This document shows positions 33,002 through 42,316 of a DNA stretch of 64,000 nt, piece after piece. The stretch lies in NCBI GenBank assembly GCA_052116865.1, contig JBQKKG010000004.1, positions 124,001 through 188,000 of the forward strand. The letters are read 5' to 3'. The notes under the pieces were generated by a model. That model saw only the letters and a list, made by a program, of their open reading frames with translations, searched no databases and was not told the origin of the DNA. The stretch's first letter is position 1; the number at the start of each line of letters is the position of its first letter. The DNA is from CAUPWF01 sp963515125. Its GTDB lineage: Bacteria > Bacillota > Clostridia > Lachnospirales > Lachnospiraceae. The translations under genes were made by a program, and so were the position numbers.

Positions 33002-34870
33002 ATGGTACTAGATAAGATTAATAAGGAAAATGATATAAAAAAATTAAAAGAAGAAGAATTGCGAGTATTACCCAATGAAATTAGATCATTTCTAATTGAA
33101 AAAATCAGCATGACGGGCGGACACTTAGCATCTAATCTAGGAGTTGTTGAACTAACTATGGCAATGCATTTAGCATTAGAATTGCCAAAGGACAAAATTA
33201 TCTGGGATGTTGGACATCAATCTTACACACATAAATTATTGACTGGAAGAAAAGAAGGGTTTGATGAATTACGTAAGTATGGGGGAATGAGTGGCTTTCC
33301 AAAGCGCAAAGAAAGTGCTTGTGATGCATTTGATACTGGTCATAGCTCCACTTCTTTATCGGCAGGTTTAGGATATGTGGAAGCACGTGAAATATTAGGT
33401 GAGGATTACAAAGTGGTTTCGGTAATCGGAGATGGGTCATTAACTGGTGGGATGGCTTATGAAGCATTAAATAACGCAGCACATTTAAAAAGTAATTTTA
33501 TCATTATCTTAAATGATAATAACATGTCCATATCTGAAAATGTTGGGGGAATGTCCAGATATTTGGATGGGATTCGTACTGCAGATGTATATACGGACTT
33601 GAAGCGTGGAGTTGAGAAGACACTTTCTTATTTACCAAAGGGCGGTGGAGATAAGATTATCAATCATTTGCGAAAGACTAAAAGCAGTATCAAACAGTTA
33701 TTTGTACCTGGAATGTTTTTTGAAGACATGGGGATTACGTATTTAGGTCCTATAGATGGGCATAATTTAAAAGAATTATATCGGTCCTTAAAGGAAGCAA
33801 AAAAGATGGAAGGACCAGTGTTGATTCATGTGTTAACTCAAAAAGGCAAGGGATATTTGCCTGCGGAAGAATTCCCATGTAAATTCCATGGAACAGGTCC
33901 ATTTGATATAAGAACAGGGGAACCCAAAACAAAGAACACCAAAGATAGCTATACGGATATATTTGGGAAGGTATTATATAGCGAGGCGGGAAAAAATAAT
34001 AAAATTATTGCAATTACTGCGGCAATGACAGACGGAACTGGATTAGCACCATTCCGGGAAAAATATCCGGAACGTTTTTTTGATGTGGGAATAGCCGAAG
34101 AACATGCAGTTACATTTGCTGCAGGATTAGCTGCTGCAGGCTTAAAACCTGTATTTGCAGTCTATTCTTCATTTTTACAAAGGGCATATGATCAATTAAT
34201 ACACGATGTATGCTTACAAAATTTACCCGTGGTTTTTGCTATTGACAGGGCTGGATTGGTAGGGAATGATGGAGAAACCCATCAAGGTGTATTTGATCTA
34301 TCTTTCTTGTCAACAATTCCAAATATGACGGTCATGGCACCTATGAATAAATGGGAATTAGCAGACATGTTACGCTATGCTATAGAATATCAGGGTCCGA
34401 TTGCACTACGTTATCCGCGAGGTGAAGCTTTTGATCAATTGCAGGAATTCAGAACTCCTATAGAATATGGAACGTCTAGGATTTTATATGAAGAGGAAAG
34501 TATAGCTATTGTAGTGGTAGGACATATGATGAAAACTGCAAGAGAAGTAAGAACAGAATTAAAAGAGATTGGTTATAGTTGTACTTTGGTTAATGCGAGA
34601 TTTATCAAACCAATAGATGAAAGTATGCTGGAGTCTTTGGCACAAGATCATAAGCTTATTGTTACCATAGAAGAAAACATTATTAATGGTGGATTTGGAG
34701 AGAAGGTACTTGATTATATATCTAGAGCAGATTTGAACGTAAAAGTTATTTCCTTTGGAATTATGGACGAATATGTGGAACATGGAAACATAGACGTATT
34801 AAGAAAAGAAGTATTGCTTGACAAGGAGACCATGGTGAATAAAATTGTTGCAACATTTGTTGGATTATAG
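33002..34870 (+). CDS. dxs: 1-deoxy-D-xylulose-5-phosphate synthase
   Basis: Thiamine-diphosphate enzyme that opens the MEP isoprenoid pathway from pyruvate and glyceraldehyde 3-phosphate. The 622 residues show WDVGHQSYTHKLLTGR, the ThDP/Mg motif GDGSLTGGMAYEALNN (about 146-161), the catalytic-Glu region DVGIAEEHAVTFAAG and the transketolase C-terminal domain. A 13-base gap separates it from ispA. Confidence 0.96.
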   Translation: MVLDKINKENDIKKLKEEELRVLPNEIRSFLIEKISMTGGHLASNLGVVELTMAMHLALELPKDKIIWDVGHQSYTHKLLTGRKEGFDELRKYGGMSGFPKRKESACDAFDTGHSSTSLSAGLGYVEAREILGEDYKVVSVIGDGSLTGGMAYEALNNAAHLKSNFIIILNDNNMSISENVGGMSRYLDGIRTADVYTDLKRGVEKTLSYLPKGGGDKIINHLRKTKSSIKQLFVPGMFFEDMGITYLGPIDGHNLKELYRSLKEAKKMEGPVLIHVLTQKGKGYLPAEEFPCKFHGTGPFDIRTGEPKTKNTKDSYTDIFGKVLYSEAGKNNKIIAITAAMTDGTGLAPFREKYPERFFDVGIAEEHAVTFAAGLAAAGLKPVFAVYSSFLQRAYDQLIHDVCLQNLPVVFAIDRAGLVGNDGETHQGVFDLSFLSTIPNMTVMAPMNKWELADMLRYAIEYQGPIALRYPRGEAFDQLQEFRTPIEYGTSRILYEEESIAIVVVGHMMKTAREVRTELKEIGYSCTLVNARFIKPIDESMLESLAQDHKLIVTIEENIINGGFGEKVLDYISRADLNVKVISFGIMDEYVEHGNIDVLRKEVLLDKETMVNKIVATFVGL

Positions 34871-34878
34871 GAGATAAC

Positions 34879-35688
34879 ATGAAAGAACGTTTGGATATAC
34901 TATTAGTGAAAAGGAATTTAGCTGAATCTAGAGAGAAAGCAAAAGCAATTATTATGTCAGGGATTGTATTTGTAGAAGGGCAACGTGAAGATAAAGCGGG
35001 AAGCACATTTCGGGAAGAATCTACAATCGAAATCAAAGGGCATACATTACCATACGTAAGTCGTGGGGGATTAAAATTAGAAAAGGCGATTTCAAAATTT
35101 GACATTACTTTATCTGAGAAAGTTTGTACGGATGTGGGCTCATCTACAGGTGGATTCACAGATTGTATGTTACAAAATGGAGCAAAAAAGGTATATGCAA
35201 TTGATGTGGGAAAGGGACAGCTTGCATGGAAACTAAGGCAGGATAACCGCGTTATTTGCATGGAGAAGACTAATATTCGCTATGTTACACAGGAAGATTT
35301 AGGTGAATCAATCGATTTTTCATCTATTGATGTTTCCTTTATTTCTTTAACAAAAGTATTGTTGCCAATTAAAAATTATCTTACAGCTGATGGTCAAATT
35401 GTTGCATTAATAAAACCACAATTTGAAGCTGGGCGAGAAAAAGTTGGGAAAAAGGGTGTTGTAAGAGAAAAAAGTACACACTTTGAAGTGATTGAAATGA
35501 TTATACAGTATGCTATTTCTATAGGGTTTCAAGTTCTTAATTTAGAATTTTCACCAATCAAAGGGCCAGAAGGGAATATAGAATATTTAATTCATTTGCT
35601 GAAAACAGAAAAGAGCTATACTATGGAAGAAGTAAAGATTGATTGGCCTAAGGTGGTAGATGAAGCATTTGAAACACTGAAAAAGTAG
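34879..35688 (+). CDS. tlyA: TlyA-family RNA methyltransferase (FtsJ-like with S4 domain)
   Basis: Predicted 2'-O-ribose methyltransferase acting on rRNA (some homologues are also called hemolysins). The 269 residues comprise an N-terminal S4 RNA-binding domain (ERLDILLVKRNLAESREKAK, about 3-22), then a Rossmann methyltransferase with DVGSSTGGFTDCML (about 88-101) and the YAIDVGKGQL and IKPQFEAG motifs. The dxs-tlyA-nadK-argR-recN order is typical for Clostridia. Confidence 0.92.
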   Translation: MKERLDILLVKRNLAESREKAKAIIMSGIVFVEGQREDKAGSTFREESTIEIKGHTLPYVSRGGLKLEKAISKFDITLSEKVCTDVGSSTGGFTDCMLQNGAKKVYAIDVGKGQLAWKLRQDNRVICMEKTNIRYVTQEDLGESIDFSSIDVSFISLTKVLLPIKNYLTADGQIVALIKPQFEAGREKVGKKGVVREKSTHFEVIEMIIQYAISIGFQVLNLEFSPIKGPEGNIEYLIHLLKTEKSYTMEEVKIDWPKVVDEAFETLKK

Positions 35689-35706
35689 AGACGAGTGAGG
35701 AATAAA

Positions 35707-36540
35707 ATGAATCAGTTCTATATTATTACGAATTCAAATAAGGATCCAAATCATGAAATGACATATAGAGTTAAAAAATACTTAGAATCAAAAGGGAAAA
35801 AGTGCATACTTGAAAAGCGGGATGATAACGGCACTTTAGTCTCAGATGATTTTTTGAATAGCATAGATGGTGCAATTGTTTTGGGAGGTGATGGTACATT
35901 AATCAGAGCTGCAAGAGAATTGATTCACTATGACATACCAATCCTTGGTGTTAATATAGGCACGCTAGGCTATCTGACAGAAATAGAAGCACATAATATT
36001 GAATCTGGAATTGACACGTTGCTAGAAAAAAAACCGATGATTGAGAATCGAATGATGTTGCGAGGAACTATCAACAGTATGACAGAAGATGTTGCACTTA
36101 ATGAAATTGTAGTTACTAGGACCAAAGCACTTCGTTTAATTCGTTTTCATGTATATGTAAATGGAGAATTGCTAAATACGTATCAAGCAGATGGAGTGAT
36201 CGTATCGACGGCTACGGGGTCAACGGGGTATAATTTGTCCGCAGGAGGACCAGTTGTAGAGCCAACAGCATCTCTGATTGTTGTGACACCAATTTGCTCT
36301 CATGCATTGAATGCAAGCAGTATTGTACTGTCTGCAGAAGATGTGATTACAATAGAAATAGGAGAAGGAAGGGACCATCAAGTGGAAGAGGCCGGTGTCA
36401 GTTTTGATGGTAACGAGATGATTCTGCTTGAGACAGGTGAATATGTTACAATCACGAGAGCTAAAGAAGTAACAAAACTTTTTAAATTGAGTAATGCAAG
36501 CTTTTTGGAAACAATGCGAGAAAAAATGAAGGGAAACTAG
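35707..36540 (+). CDS. nadK: NAD kinase
   Basis: Phosphorylates NAD to NADP. The 277 residues carry GGDGTLIRAARE (about 59-70), the NIGTLGYLTE motif and the substrate-loop TATGSTGYNLSAGGP (about 169-183). The frame allows a GTG start at 35695, but the ATG at 35707 has GTGAGG six bases upstream and yields the family-like N-terminus MNQFYIITN. Three bases separate its stop from argR. Confidence 0.95.
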   Translation: MNQFYIITNSNKDPNHEMTYRVKKYLESKGKKCILEKRDDNGTLVSDDFLNSIDGAIVLGGDGTLIRAARELIHYDIPILGVNIGTLGYLTEIEAHNIESGIDTLLEKKPMIENRMMLRGTINSMTEDVALNEIVVTRTKALRLIRFHVYVNGELLNTYQADGVIVSTATGSTGYNLSAGGPVVEPTASLIVVTPICSHALNASSIVLSAEDVITIEIGEGRDHQVEEAGVSFDGNEMILLETGEYVTITRAKEVTKLFKLSNASFLETMREKMKGN

Positions 36541-36543
36541 TCT

Positions 36544-36993
36544 ATGAAAGTAAGTCGACATGCTAAAATAATTGAATTGATTAACAGACAAAGCGTAGAA
36601 ACACAAGAAGAGTTAGCAGAACTGTTGAATGACGCTGGTTTTAAAGTGACCCAGGCTACTGTTTCACGAGATATCAGAGATCTTAAGCTTACGAAGGTAT
36701 CTGCATCCGGAGGTAAGCAGAAATATGTAGTTATGCACCAGAATGATAGTGATATGAGCGATAAGTATATAGGAGTATTAAAAGCTGGATTTTCATCGAT
36801 GCATATGGCACAGAATATTTTGGTAGTAAAAACAGTTTCGGGCATGGCTATGGCGGTAGCAGCTGCAATTGATGCGATGGAATGGCAGGAAGTTGTGGGA
36901 TGTATTGCAGGAGATGATACCATTATGTGTGCGATTAGAAGTATGGATGAAACAATAGAAGTGATGGATAAGATTAATAAGATTGTATTGTAA
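36544..36993 (+). CDS. argR: Arginine repressor ArgR/AhrC
   Basis: Hexameric arginine-sensing repressor. The 149 residues have an N-terminal winged helix (RHAKIIELINRQSVETQEEL, ATVSRDIRDLKLTKV) and a C-terminal oligomerisation/arginine-binding domain with VVGCIAGDDTIMCAIRS (about 118-134). Located between nadK and recN as in many Firmicutes. No arginine gene lies in this window. Confidence 0.95.
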   Translation: MKVSRHAKIIELINRQSVETQEELAELLNDAGFKVTQATVSRDIRDLKLTKVSASGGKQKYVVMHQNDSDMSDKYIGVLKAGFSSMHMAQNILVVKTVSGMAMAVAAAIDAMEWQEVVGCIAGDDTIMCAIRSMDETIEVMDKINKIVL

Positions 36994-37012
36994 TAGAACA
37001 TAGGAGAAAAAA

Positions 37013-38689
37013 ATGTTACAAAATTTGCATGTAAAAAATTTAGCTCTTATCGATGAATTAGAAGTAGAATTTGAATCAGGTTTGAATATTTTAACAGGAG
37101 AAACTGGTGCGGGAAAGTCCATTATTTTAGGCTCTATTAATCTTGCGTTAGGTGGAAAATATTCCCCGGATATGTTGCGGAAAGGTGCAGATTATGGTTT
37201 TGTAGAATTGACGTTTCAAGTTCAAAATTCTGTTCAAATTAAAGAGATGGAAATATTAGATATTATTCCAGAACAAGGAATGATCGTTTTGAGTCGTAAA
37301 TTAATGGAGAACCGAAGCATTAGTAAAATAAATGGTGAAACTGTAAATATGAAAACACTCAAAAGTGTAGCCGATATCTTGATTGATATTCATGGTCAAC
37401 ATGAGCATCAATCCTTGCTAGAAAAAAAGAGTCATTTGACAATTTTAGACATTTATGCTAATAGTAGCATTTGTGAAATTAAATCTAAATTAAAAAATAC
37501 TTATAACAACTATGTGAAATGCAGAGAAGAATTTGAGCTGTCGATACGTGACGAAGAAAGTCGAAAAAGGGAAACTGACTTTTTGAAATTTGAAATTAAT
37601 GAGATTGAATCGGCCAAATTATTGGTAGAGGAAGATGTTGAGTTAGAATTACAATATAAGCGTATGGTAAATAGCAAGAAGTTGACACAACGTATGCAGG
37701 AGACCTATCAAAGTACTGGTGAATTAGGTGACGTAAATGCGAGTGAATGTATCTCGAGAGGAATTAAATCTTTACAGGACATTGTAGAATTGGATGATAA
37801 TATCAATGAAATGTGCCAGCAATTGATTCAAATAGATGGTCTTTTAAATGATTTTAATCGGGAATTGTCCGAATATAGTAAAGATCTGGAATTTTCTCAA
37901 GAAGAATATCAAATTGTGGAAGAGCGATTAAATTTGATCAATCATTTAAAGGCAAAATATGGTAATTCTATTGAAGAGATACTGGCATACTATGAGAAGC
38001 ATTTGGAAAAGCTAAATCAACTTATAAATTATGATCAATATATTGAAAAATTGCATTTAGAATTGAAAGAAATAGAGTATCTTTTAGAACAAGAATCTAC
38101 AAAGCTTTCCCAAATTCGACAAAATAATGCAAAAGATATGGTAAAGGAAATTCGACAAGGACTTTTAGAACTAAATTTTAAAGATGTTAAATTCGACATG
38201 ATATTTAATCGATTGAATCGATATACCTCTCAAGGTGTTGATGAAGCAGAATTTTACGTTTCCTTAAATAAAGGGGAACCAATGAAAGCACTTACAAAAG
38301 TGGCTTCAGGGGGCGAATTGTCTAGAATTATGCTTGTAATAAAAACGATACTAGCAGAGCATGATGATATTGAAACTCTAATTTTTGATGAAATTGATGT
38401 TGGTATAAGTGGAATTACTGCTGGTAAAGTAGCTGAAAAAATGGAAACAATCGGGAAGAGTCATCAAATTATCTGTATCACACATCTACCACAAATAGCA
38501 GCTATGGCAGATACACATTATGCAATACAAAAAAAACTACGAAAAAATAATACAATAACTGAAATTAAAAAATTGAATTATCAAGAGTCTATTCAAGAAC
38601 TAACAAGGATTTTGGGTGGAGATAATGTTACAGAATCTTTGCGACAAAGTGCGTTGGAAATGAAAGAATTGGCAAAGAGTACAAAATAA
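37013..38689 (+). CDS. recN: DNA repair protein RecN
   Basis: SMC-like ATPase of double-strand-break repair. The 558 residues contain N-terminal Walker A GETGAGKSI (about 30-38), a long coiled coil (about 150-370), and the C-terminal signature ASGGELSRIMLVIK (about 431-444), Walker B FDEIDVGISG and ITHLPQIAAMAD. Ends just before a terminator. Confidence 0.96.
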   Translation: MLQNLHVKNLALIDELEVEFESGLNILTGETGAGKSIILGSINLALGGKYSPDMLRKGADYGFVELTFQVQNSVQIKEMEILDIIPEQGMIVLSRKLMENRSISKINGETVNMKTLKSVADILIDIHGQHEHQSLLEKKSHLTILDIYANSSICEIKSKLKNTYNNYVKCREEFELSIRDEESRKRETDFLKFEINEIESAKLLVEEDVELELQYKRMVNSKKLTQRMQETYQSTGELGDVNASECISRGIKSLQDIVELDDNINEMCQQLIQIDGLLNDFNRELSEYSKDLEFSQEEYQIVEERLNLINHLKAKYGNSIEEILAYYEKHLEKLNQLINYDQYIEKLHLELKEIEYLLEQESTKLSQIRQNNAKDMVKEIRQGLLELNFKDVKFDMIFNRLNRYTSQGVDEAEFYVSLNKGEPMKALTKVASGGELSRIMLVIKTILAEHDDIETLIFDEIDVGISGITAGKVAEKMETIGKSHQIICITHLPQIAAMADTHYAIQKKLRKNNTITEIKKLNYQESIQELTRILGGDNVTESLRQSALEMKELAKSTK

Positions 38690-38716
38690 TACTAGTGTGA
38701 AAAGAATAGAATCTCA

Positions 38717-38723
38717 CATACTA
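38717..38723 (+). promoter_or_regulatory. Candidate sigma-G/F -10 element of spoIVB
   Basis: CATACTA, an exact match to the sigma-G -10 consensus, directly before the recN terminator stem. At the usual 17-18-base spacing the -35 region (AGTGTG) does not match TGAATA, so only half of a promoter is visible. In Bacillus, spoIVB is transcribed in the forespore by sigma-F and sigma-G. Confidence 0.35.
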
Positions 38724-38754
38724 AAACGGATACCAATGGTATCTGTTTTTTTTT
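38724..38754 (+). terminator. Terminator after recN
   Basis: AAACGGATACC (38724-38734), loop AAT, GGTATCTGTTT (38738-38748), one G-U pair, followed by further T to 38754. Confidence 0.85.
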
Positions 38755-38783
38755 GAATTTATTTTCAGGAAAGGTGAGAATTG

Positions 38784-39848
38784 ATGAAAAAATATAGAAT
38801 AAAGTACTGTATTTACATGCTTTTGCTAAGTTTTTTAATTATTTTTTTCCAAGGTAAAGTTACAAATAATATAATCAATACAAATGATAACTTAGCTGCA
38901 ACAACAGAAGTAAGTAATGACTATGTTATTCCAGGGGGAATGCCAATTGGTATTTATATGGAAACGCAGGGAGTAATGGTATTAGGAACTGATAAAATTG
39001 AAGGATTAGATGGTCTCAATTATGAACCATCTTCTAATATTGTAAAATCAGGGGATTACATTATTGGAGTAAATCATAATCCCGTGTCTACAAAGACGGA
39101 TTTAATTGATAGTATTAAAAATCTTAATGATGAACATGTTGTTCTTGATATTCGCCGTAATAGCGAGCAAATTGAAGTAAAATTAAATGCAATAGAAGCA
39201 GCAGATCATCAATACAAATTAGGAATATGGGTACGTGATAATGTTCAAGGCTTAGGAACAATAACATTTATTGATAGTAATTCTAATTTTGGTGCTTTAG
39301 GGCATGGCATTCATGACGTTGATACAAATAAATTATTAGAGATTTCTCAGGGAACGCTTTATAATACTAGTATAAGTGCTATAAAAAAGGGAGAAAATGG
39401 TTCACCTGGAGGAATGGAAGGTGTTATAATATATAACAGTTATAATATAGTAGGTGAAATATATAAAAATACAGAAGCTGGTATTTATGGTCATATAGAT
39501 AAATTGAATCAACTCATCAGTAATCAAAATACGATGCAAATTGCTAAAAAAGAAGAAGTAAAAGAAGGAAAAGCAACAATTCGTTGCTGTGTTGACGGAG
39601 AAGTAAAAGAGTATGATATTGAAATTGTTAAAGTTAATACACAAGACAAAGAATTAAGTAAGGGAATCGTCATAGAAGTAACCGATCCAAAACTTTTGGA
39701 AATCACTGGCGGGATTGTTCAAGGTATGAGTGGAAGCCCGATTATACAAGACGGAAAGCTAGTAGGAGCAGTAACTCATGTGTTTGTTCAGAATTCTAAG
39801 AAGGGTTACGGTATATTTGTAGATAATATGACAGAAAATGTCAAATAG
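38784..39848 (+). CDS. spoIVB: SpoIVB peptidase (sporulation signalling protease)
   Basis: Family S55 serine protease secreted by the forespore, which triggers pro-sigma-K processing by cleaving SpoIVFA. From ATG 38784 it has 354 residues; the frame's TTG at 38781 is too close to AGGTGAG (38772-38778). Features are a membrane anchor (about 7-26), a PDZ domain (about 70-140) and the peptidase domain with catalytic His in GALGHGIHD (about 170) and Ser in GMSGSPIIQDGKLVGAVTH (about 314). Shorter than the Bacillus protein (about 425), mostly in the N-terminal region. spoIVB-spo0A adjacency is universal in sporulators. Confidence 0.95.
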   Translation: MKKYRIKYCIYMLLLSFLIIFFQGKVTNNIINTNDNLAATTEVSNDYVIPGGMPIGIYMETQGVMVLGTDKIEGLDGLNYEPSSNIVKSGDYIIGVNHNPVSTKTDLIDSIKNLNDEHVVLDIRRNSEQIEVKLNAIEAADHQYKLGIWVRDNVQGLGTITFIDSNSNFGALGHGIHDVDTNKLLEISQGTLYNTSISAIKKGENGSPGGMEGVIIYNSYNIVGEIYKNTEAGIYGHIDKLNQLISNQNTMQIAKKEEVKEGKATIRCCVDGEVKEYDIEIVKVNTQDKELSKGIVIEVTDPKLLEITGGIVQGMSGSPIIQDGKLVGAVTHVFVQNSKKGYGIFVDNMTENVK

Positions 39849-39877
39849 ACAAACAAACAAAATGCGCCAAATAATTC

Positions 39878-39884
39878 TGTCGAA
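39878..39884 (+). promoter_or_regulatory. Spo0A box upstream of spo0A
   Basis: TGTCGAA, an exact match to the core Spo0A-P binding site, 20 bases upstream of the -35 box of the predicted spo0A promoter. This placement fits autoregulation, as known for spo0A in Bacillus and Clostridium. Confidence 0.65.
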
Positions 39885-39903
39885 TAACTACGATATATTT
39901 TAC

Positions 39904-39933
39904 TTGATAATAGAAATACTGACATATTATAAT
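39904..39933 (+). promoter_or_regulatory. Predicted sigma-A promoter of spo0A
   Basis: TTGATA (39904-39909), an 18-base spacer and TATAAT (39928-39933). The leader before the ATG at 39990 is about 50 bases. Confidence 0.65.
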
Positions 39934-39989
39934 AATCTAGTGGCATCATAAAAGATATTTTTTAGTTGAAAGAAGAGGAGGTCAAATTA

Positions 39990-40778
39990 ATGGAACGGTT
40001 AAATGTGGCCATTGCTGACGATAATGAGCGAATGCTGGATATGCTAGACGAAATAATTAGCAATGACAAAGAGCTCACGTTAGTAGGAAGAGCCAGTAAT
40101 GGCGAGGACATGTATCAAATTATTAAGAATCAAGAACCAGATGTTGTCTTATTAGATTTGATTATGCCGAAAATGGATGGTTTAAGTGTTATGGACAGAG
40201 TGAATTGTGATGAAACCATGAAAAAACATCCGGATTTTATAGTTGTAACAGCCATAGGGCAAGAGAATATTACAGAAGATGCTTTTAAAAGAGGCGCAAA
40301 TTACTATATTATGAAACCATTTAACAACGAGTTACTGTTAAACCGAATTAAGCATTCACGTAGAGTACTTCAAACACAGACAAAGCAAAGTGAAGTGAGC
40401 CACACTAGTCCAATGGATATGGAAGAAGATTTAGAAAATCATGTTACAAATATGATTCACGAAATTGGAATTCCAGCACATATTAAGGGATATCACTATT
40501 TAAGAGATGCAATTATGATGGCTGTGGAGGATATGGATGTATTGAATGCCATAACAAAAATCCTATATCCTACCGTAGCTAAGAAGCACCAGACAACTTC
40601 AAGTAGAGTGGAAAGAGCAATTAGACATGCTATTGAAGTTGCATGGAGCAGAGGGAAATTAGATACAATTGATAGTTTGTTTGGATATACAGTTAGTAAT
40701 GGAAAAGGGAAACCTACTAATTCGGAATTCATAGCTCTAATTGCTGACACGATAAGATTAGAATATAAACATAGATAA
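39990..40778 (+). CDS. spo0A: Sporulation master regulator Spo0A
   Basis: Phosphorylation-activated transcription factor that starts sporulation. From ATG 39990, set by GAGGAGG (39974-39980), it has 262 residues; the frame runs back to a TTG at 39966, but that start lacks a ribosome-binding site. The receiver domain (about 3-125) has the acidic pair DD, phospho-Asp in VVLLDLIMPKMDGL (about 55), and the conserved Thr and Lys (IMKPF). The C-terminal DNA-binding domain (about 150-262) has the recognition-helix region KHQTTSSRVERAIRHAIEVAW (in two parts). Confidence 0.97.
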   Translation: MERLNVAIADDNERMLDMLDEIISNDKELTLVGRASNGEDMYQIIKNQEPDVVLLDLIMPKMDGLSVMDRVNCDETMKKHPDFIVVTAIGQENITEDAFKRGANYYIMKPFNNELLLNRIKHSRRVLQTQTKQSEVSHTSPMDMEEDLENHVTNMIHEIGIPAHIKGYHYLRDAIMMAVEDMDVLNAITKILYPTVAKKHQTTSSRVERAIRHAIEVAWSRGKLDTIDSLFGYTVSNGKGKPTNSEFIALIADTIRLEYKHR

Positions 40779-40853
40779 ATCTTTTCAATAAAAGAAAAAT
40801 ACGGTATACTATAAGTGACATATAAAGCTGAAAGTTAATATGGAGGAAAACAT

Positions 40854-42290
40854 ATGAAAAAGATTTTATTTGTTGCTTCTGAATCAGTACCTTTTATCAA
40901 AACTGGAGGATTAGCAGATGTTGTAGGGACATTACCAAGATACTTTGATAAAAAGAATTATGATGTTAGAGTGGTTTTGCCAAAATACTTATGTCTGAAA
41001 AAAGAATGGGAAGAGAAATTAGAATACAACACACATTTTTATATGGATTTGTCTTGGAGAAATCAATATGTAGGAATATTTGAATTAGAATACGAAGGGA
41101 TAACTTTTTATTTTATAGATAACGAATTTTATTTTGCAGGTTATCAGCCCTATGGAAATATATTTGAAGATATAGAGAAATTCGCTTTTTTTTCCAGGGC
41201 GGCCTTAAGCATGTTGCCTATCATAGATTTTCAACCTAGCATTATTCATTGCCATGATTGGCAGACAGGTTTGGTACCTGTATATTTAGATAATTTTAGA
41301 TATGGTGGAGAATTCTATCAGAATATTAAAACAATTATGACAATACATAATCTCAAATTTCAGGGAATATGGAATACAAATGTTGTTAAGGATGTAACTG
41401 GATTACCAGATTATTATTTTACACCGGATAAGATGGAGTCGTACCAAAATGCGAATTATTTGAAAGGTGGAATTGTGTATTCGAACATGATTACCACGGT
41501 TAGCCGTACATATTCTGAAGAGATTAAGACTACATTTTATGGTGAGGGATTAGAGGGATTACTACAATCAAGGGCCAATTCACTAAAAGGAATTTTAAAT
41601 GGTATTGACTATGAGGAATATAATCCTCTTACAGACCAATTAATTGCAAAGAATTTTAGTGTAGACACCTTTAGAAAAGATAAATTAAAGAATAAACTGA
41701 ATCTTCAGGAAGAACTAGGATTGGAGAAAAATCCCAAAACGTTCCTAATTGGAATAGTTTCTAGATTAACAGACCAAAAAGGGTTAGACTTAATTGCCTA
41801 TATGATGGATGAAATATGTAAAGACGAAGTGCAAATTGTTGTTTTAGGGACAGGTGAAGAACGTTATGAAAATATGTTTCGCCATTATGCATGGAAATAT
41901 AGAGGAAATGTGTCTGCTAACATCTTTTATTCAGAAGAACTGTCACATAAAATATATGCATCTTGCGATGCGTTTTTAATGCCTTCATTATTTGAACCTT
42001 GTGGACTCAGTCAATTGATGAGTTTAAGGTATGGAACTTTACCAATTGTACGTGAAACGGGTGGGTTGAAAGATACAGTAGAACCATATAATGAATATGA
42101 GAAAACAGGAACTGGCTTTAGTTTTAGTAATTACAACGCTCATGAAATGTTGGAAACAGTTCGTTATGCAGAACACATTTATTATGATAAAAAACGGGAT
42201 TGGAATAAAATAGTAGAGCGGGCGATGTTACGAGATTTCTCATGGATGAGATCAGCGAAAGAATATGAAGAAATATACAACGAGATTTGA
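40854..42290 (+). CDS. glgA: Glycogen synthase (ADP-glucose)
   Basis: GT5 glucosyltransferase that extends alpha-1,4-glucan from ADP-glucose. The 478 residues show the KTGGLADVVGTLP motif (about 15-27), HCHDWQTGLVPVYL (about 128-141) and the C-terminal SLFEPCGLSQLMSLRYGTLPIV region. Only GlgA is here; no other glycogen genes are in the window. A TATACT at 40805-40810 is a possible -10 box without a good -35. Glycogen-like granulose accumulates early in clostridial sporulation, which may explain its place next to spo0A; that is inference. Confidence 0.95.
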   Translation: MKKILFVASESVPFIKTGGLADVVGTLPRYFDKKNYDVRVVLPKYLCLKKEWEEKLEYNTHFYMDLSWRNQYVGIFELEYEGITFYFIDNEFYFAGYQPYGNIFEDIEKFAFFSRAALSMLPIIDFQPSIIHCHDWQTGLVPVYLDNFRYGGEFYQNIKTIMTIHNLKFQGIWNTNVVKDVTGLPDYYFTPDKMESYQNANYLKGGIVYSNMITTVSRTYSEEIKTTFYGEGLEGLLQSRANSLKGILNGIDYEEYNPLTDQLIAKNFSVDTFRKDKLKNKLNLQEELGLEKNPKTFLIGIVSRLTDQKGLDLIAYMMDEICKDEVQIVVLGTGEERYENMFRHYAWKYRGNVSANIFYSEELSHKIYASCDAFLMPSLFEPCGLSQLMSLRYGTLPIVRETGGLKDTVEPYNEYEKTGTGFSFSNYNAHEMLETVRYAEHIYYDKKRDWNKIVERAMLRDFSWMRSAKEYEEIYNEI

Positions 42291-42316
42291 GAACAGAAAA
42301 GATATAGGGACACCAG

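Noticed and set aside
39879..39887. GTCGAATAA as a sigma-H -10 box for spo0A
   Set aside because: It fits the -10 pattern, but no AGGA-type -35 element lies 11-12 bases upstream; the bases are better explained by the Spo0A box.
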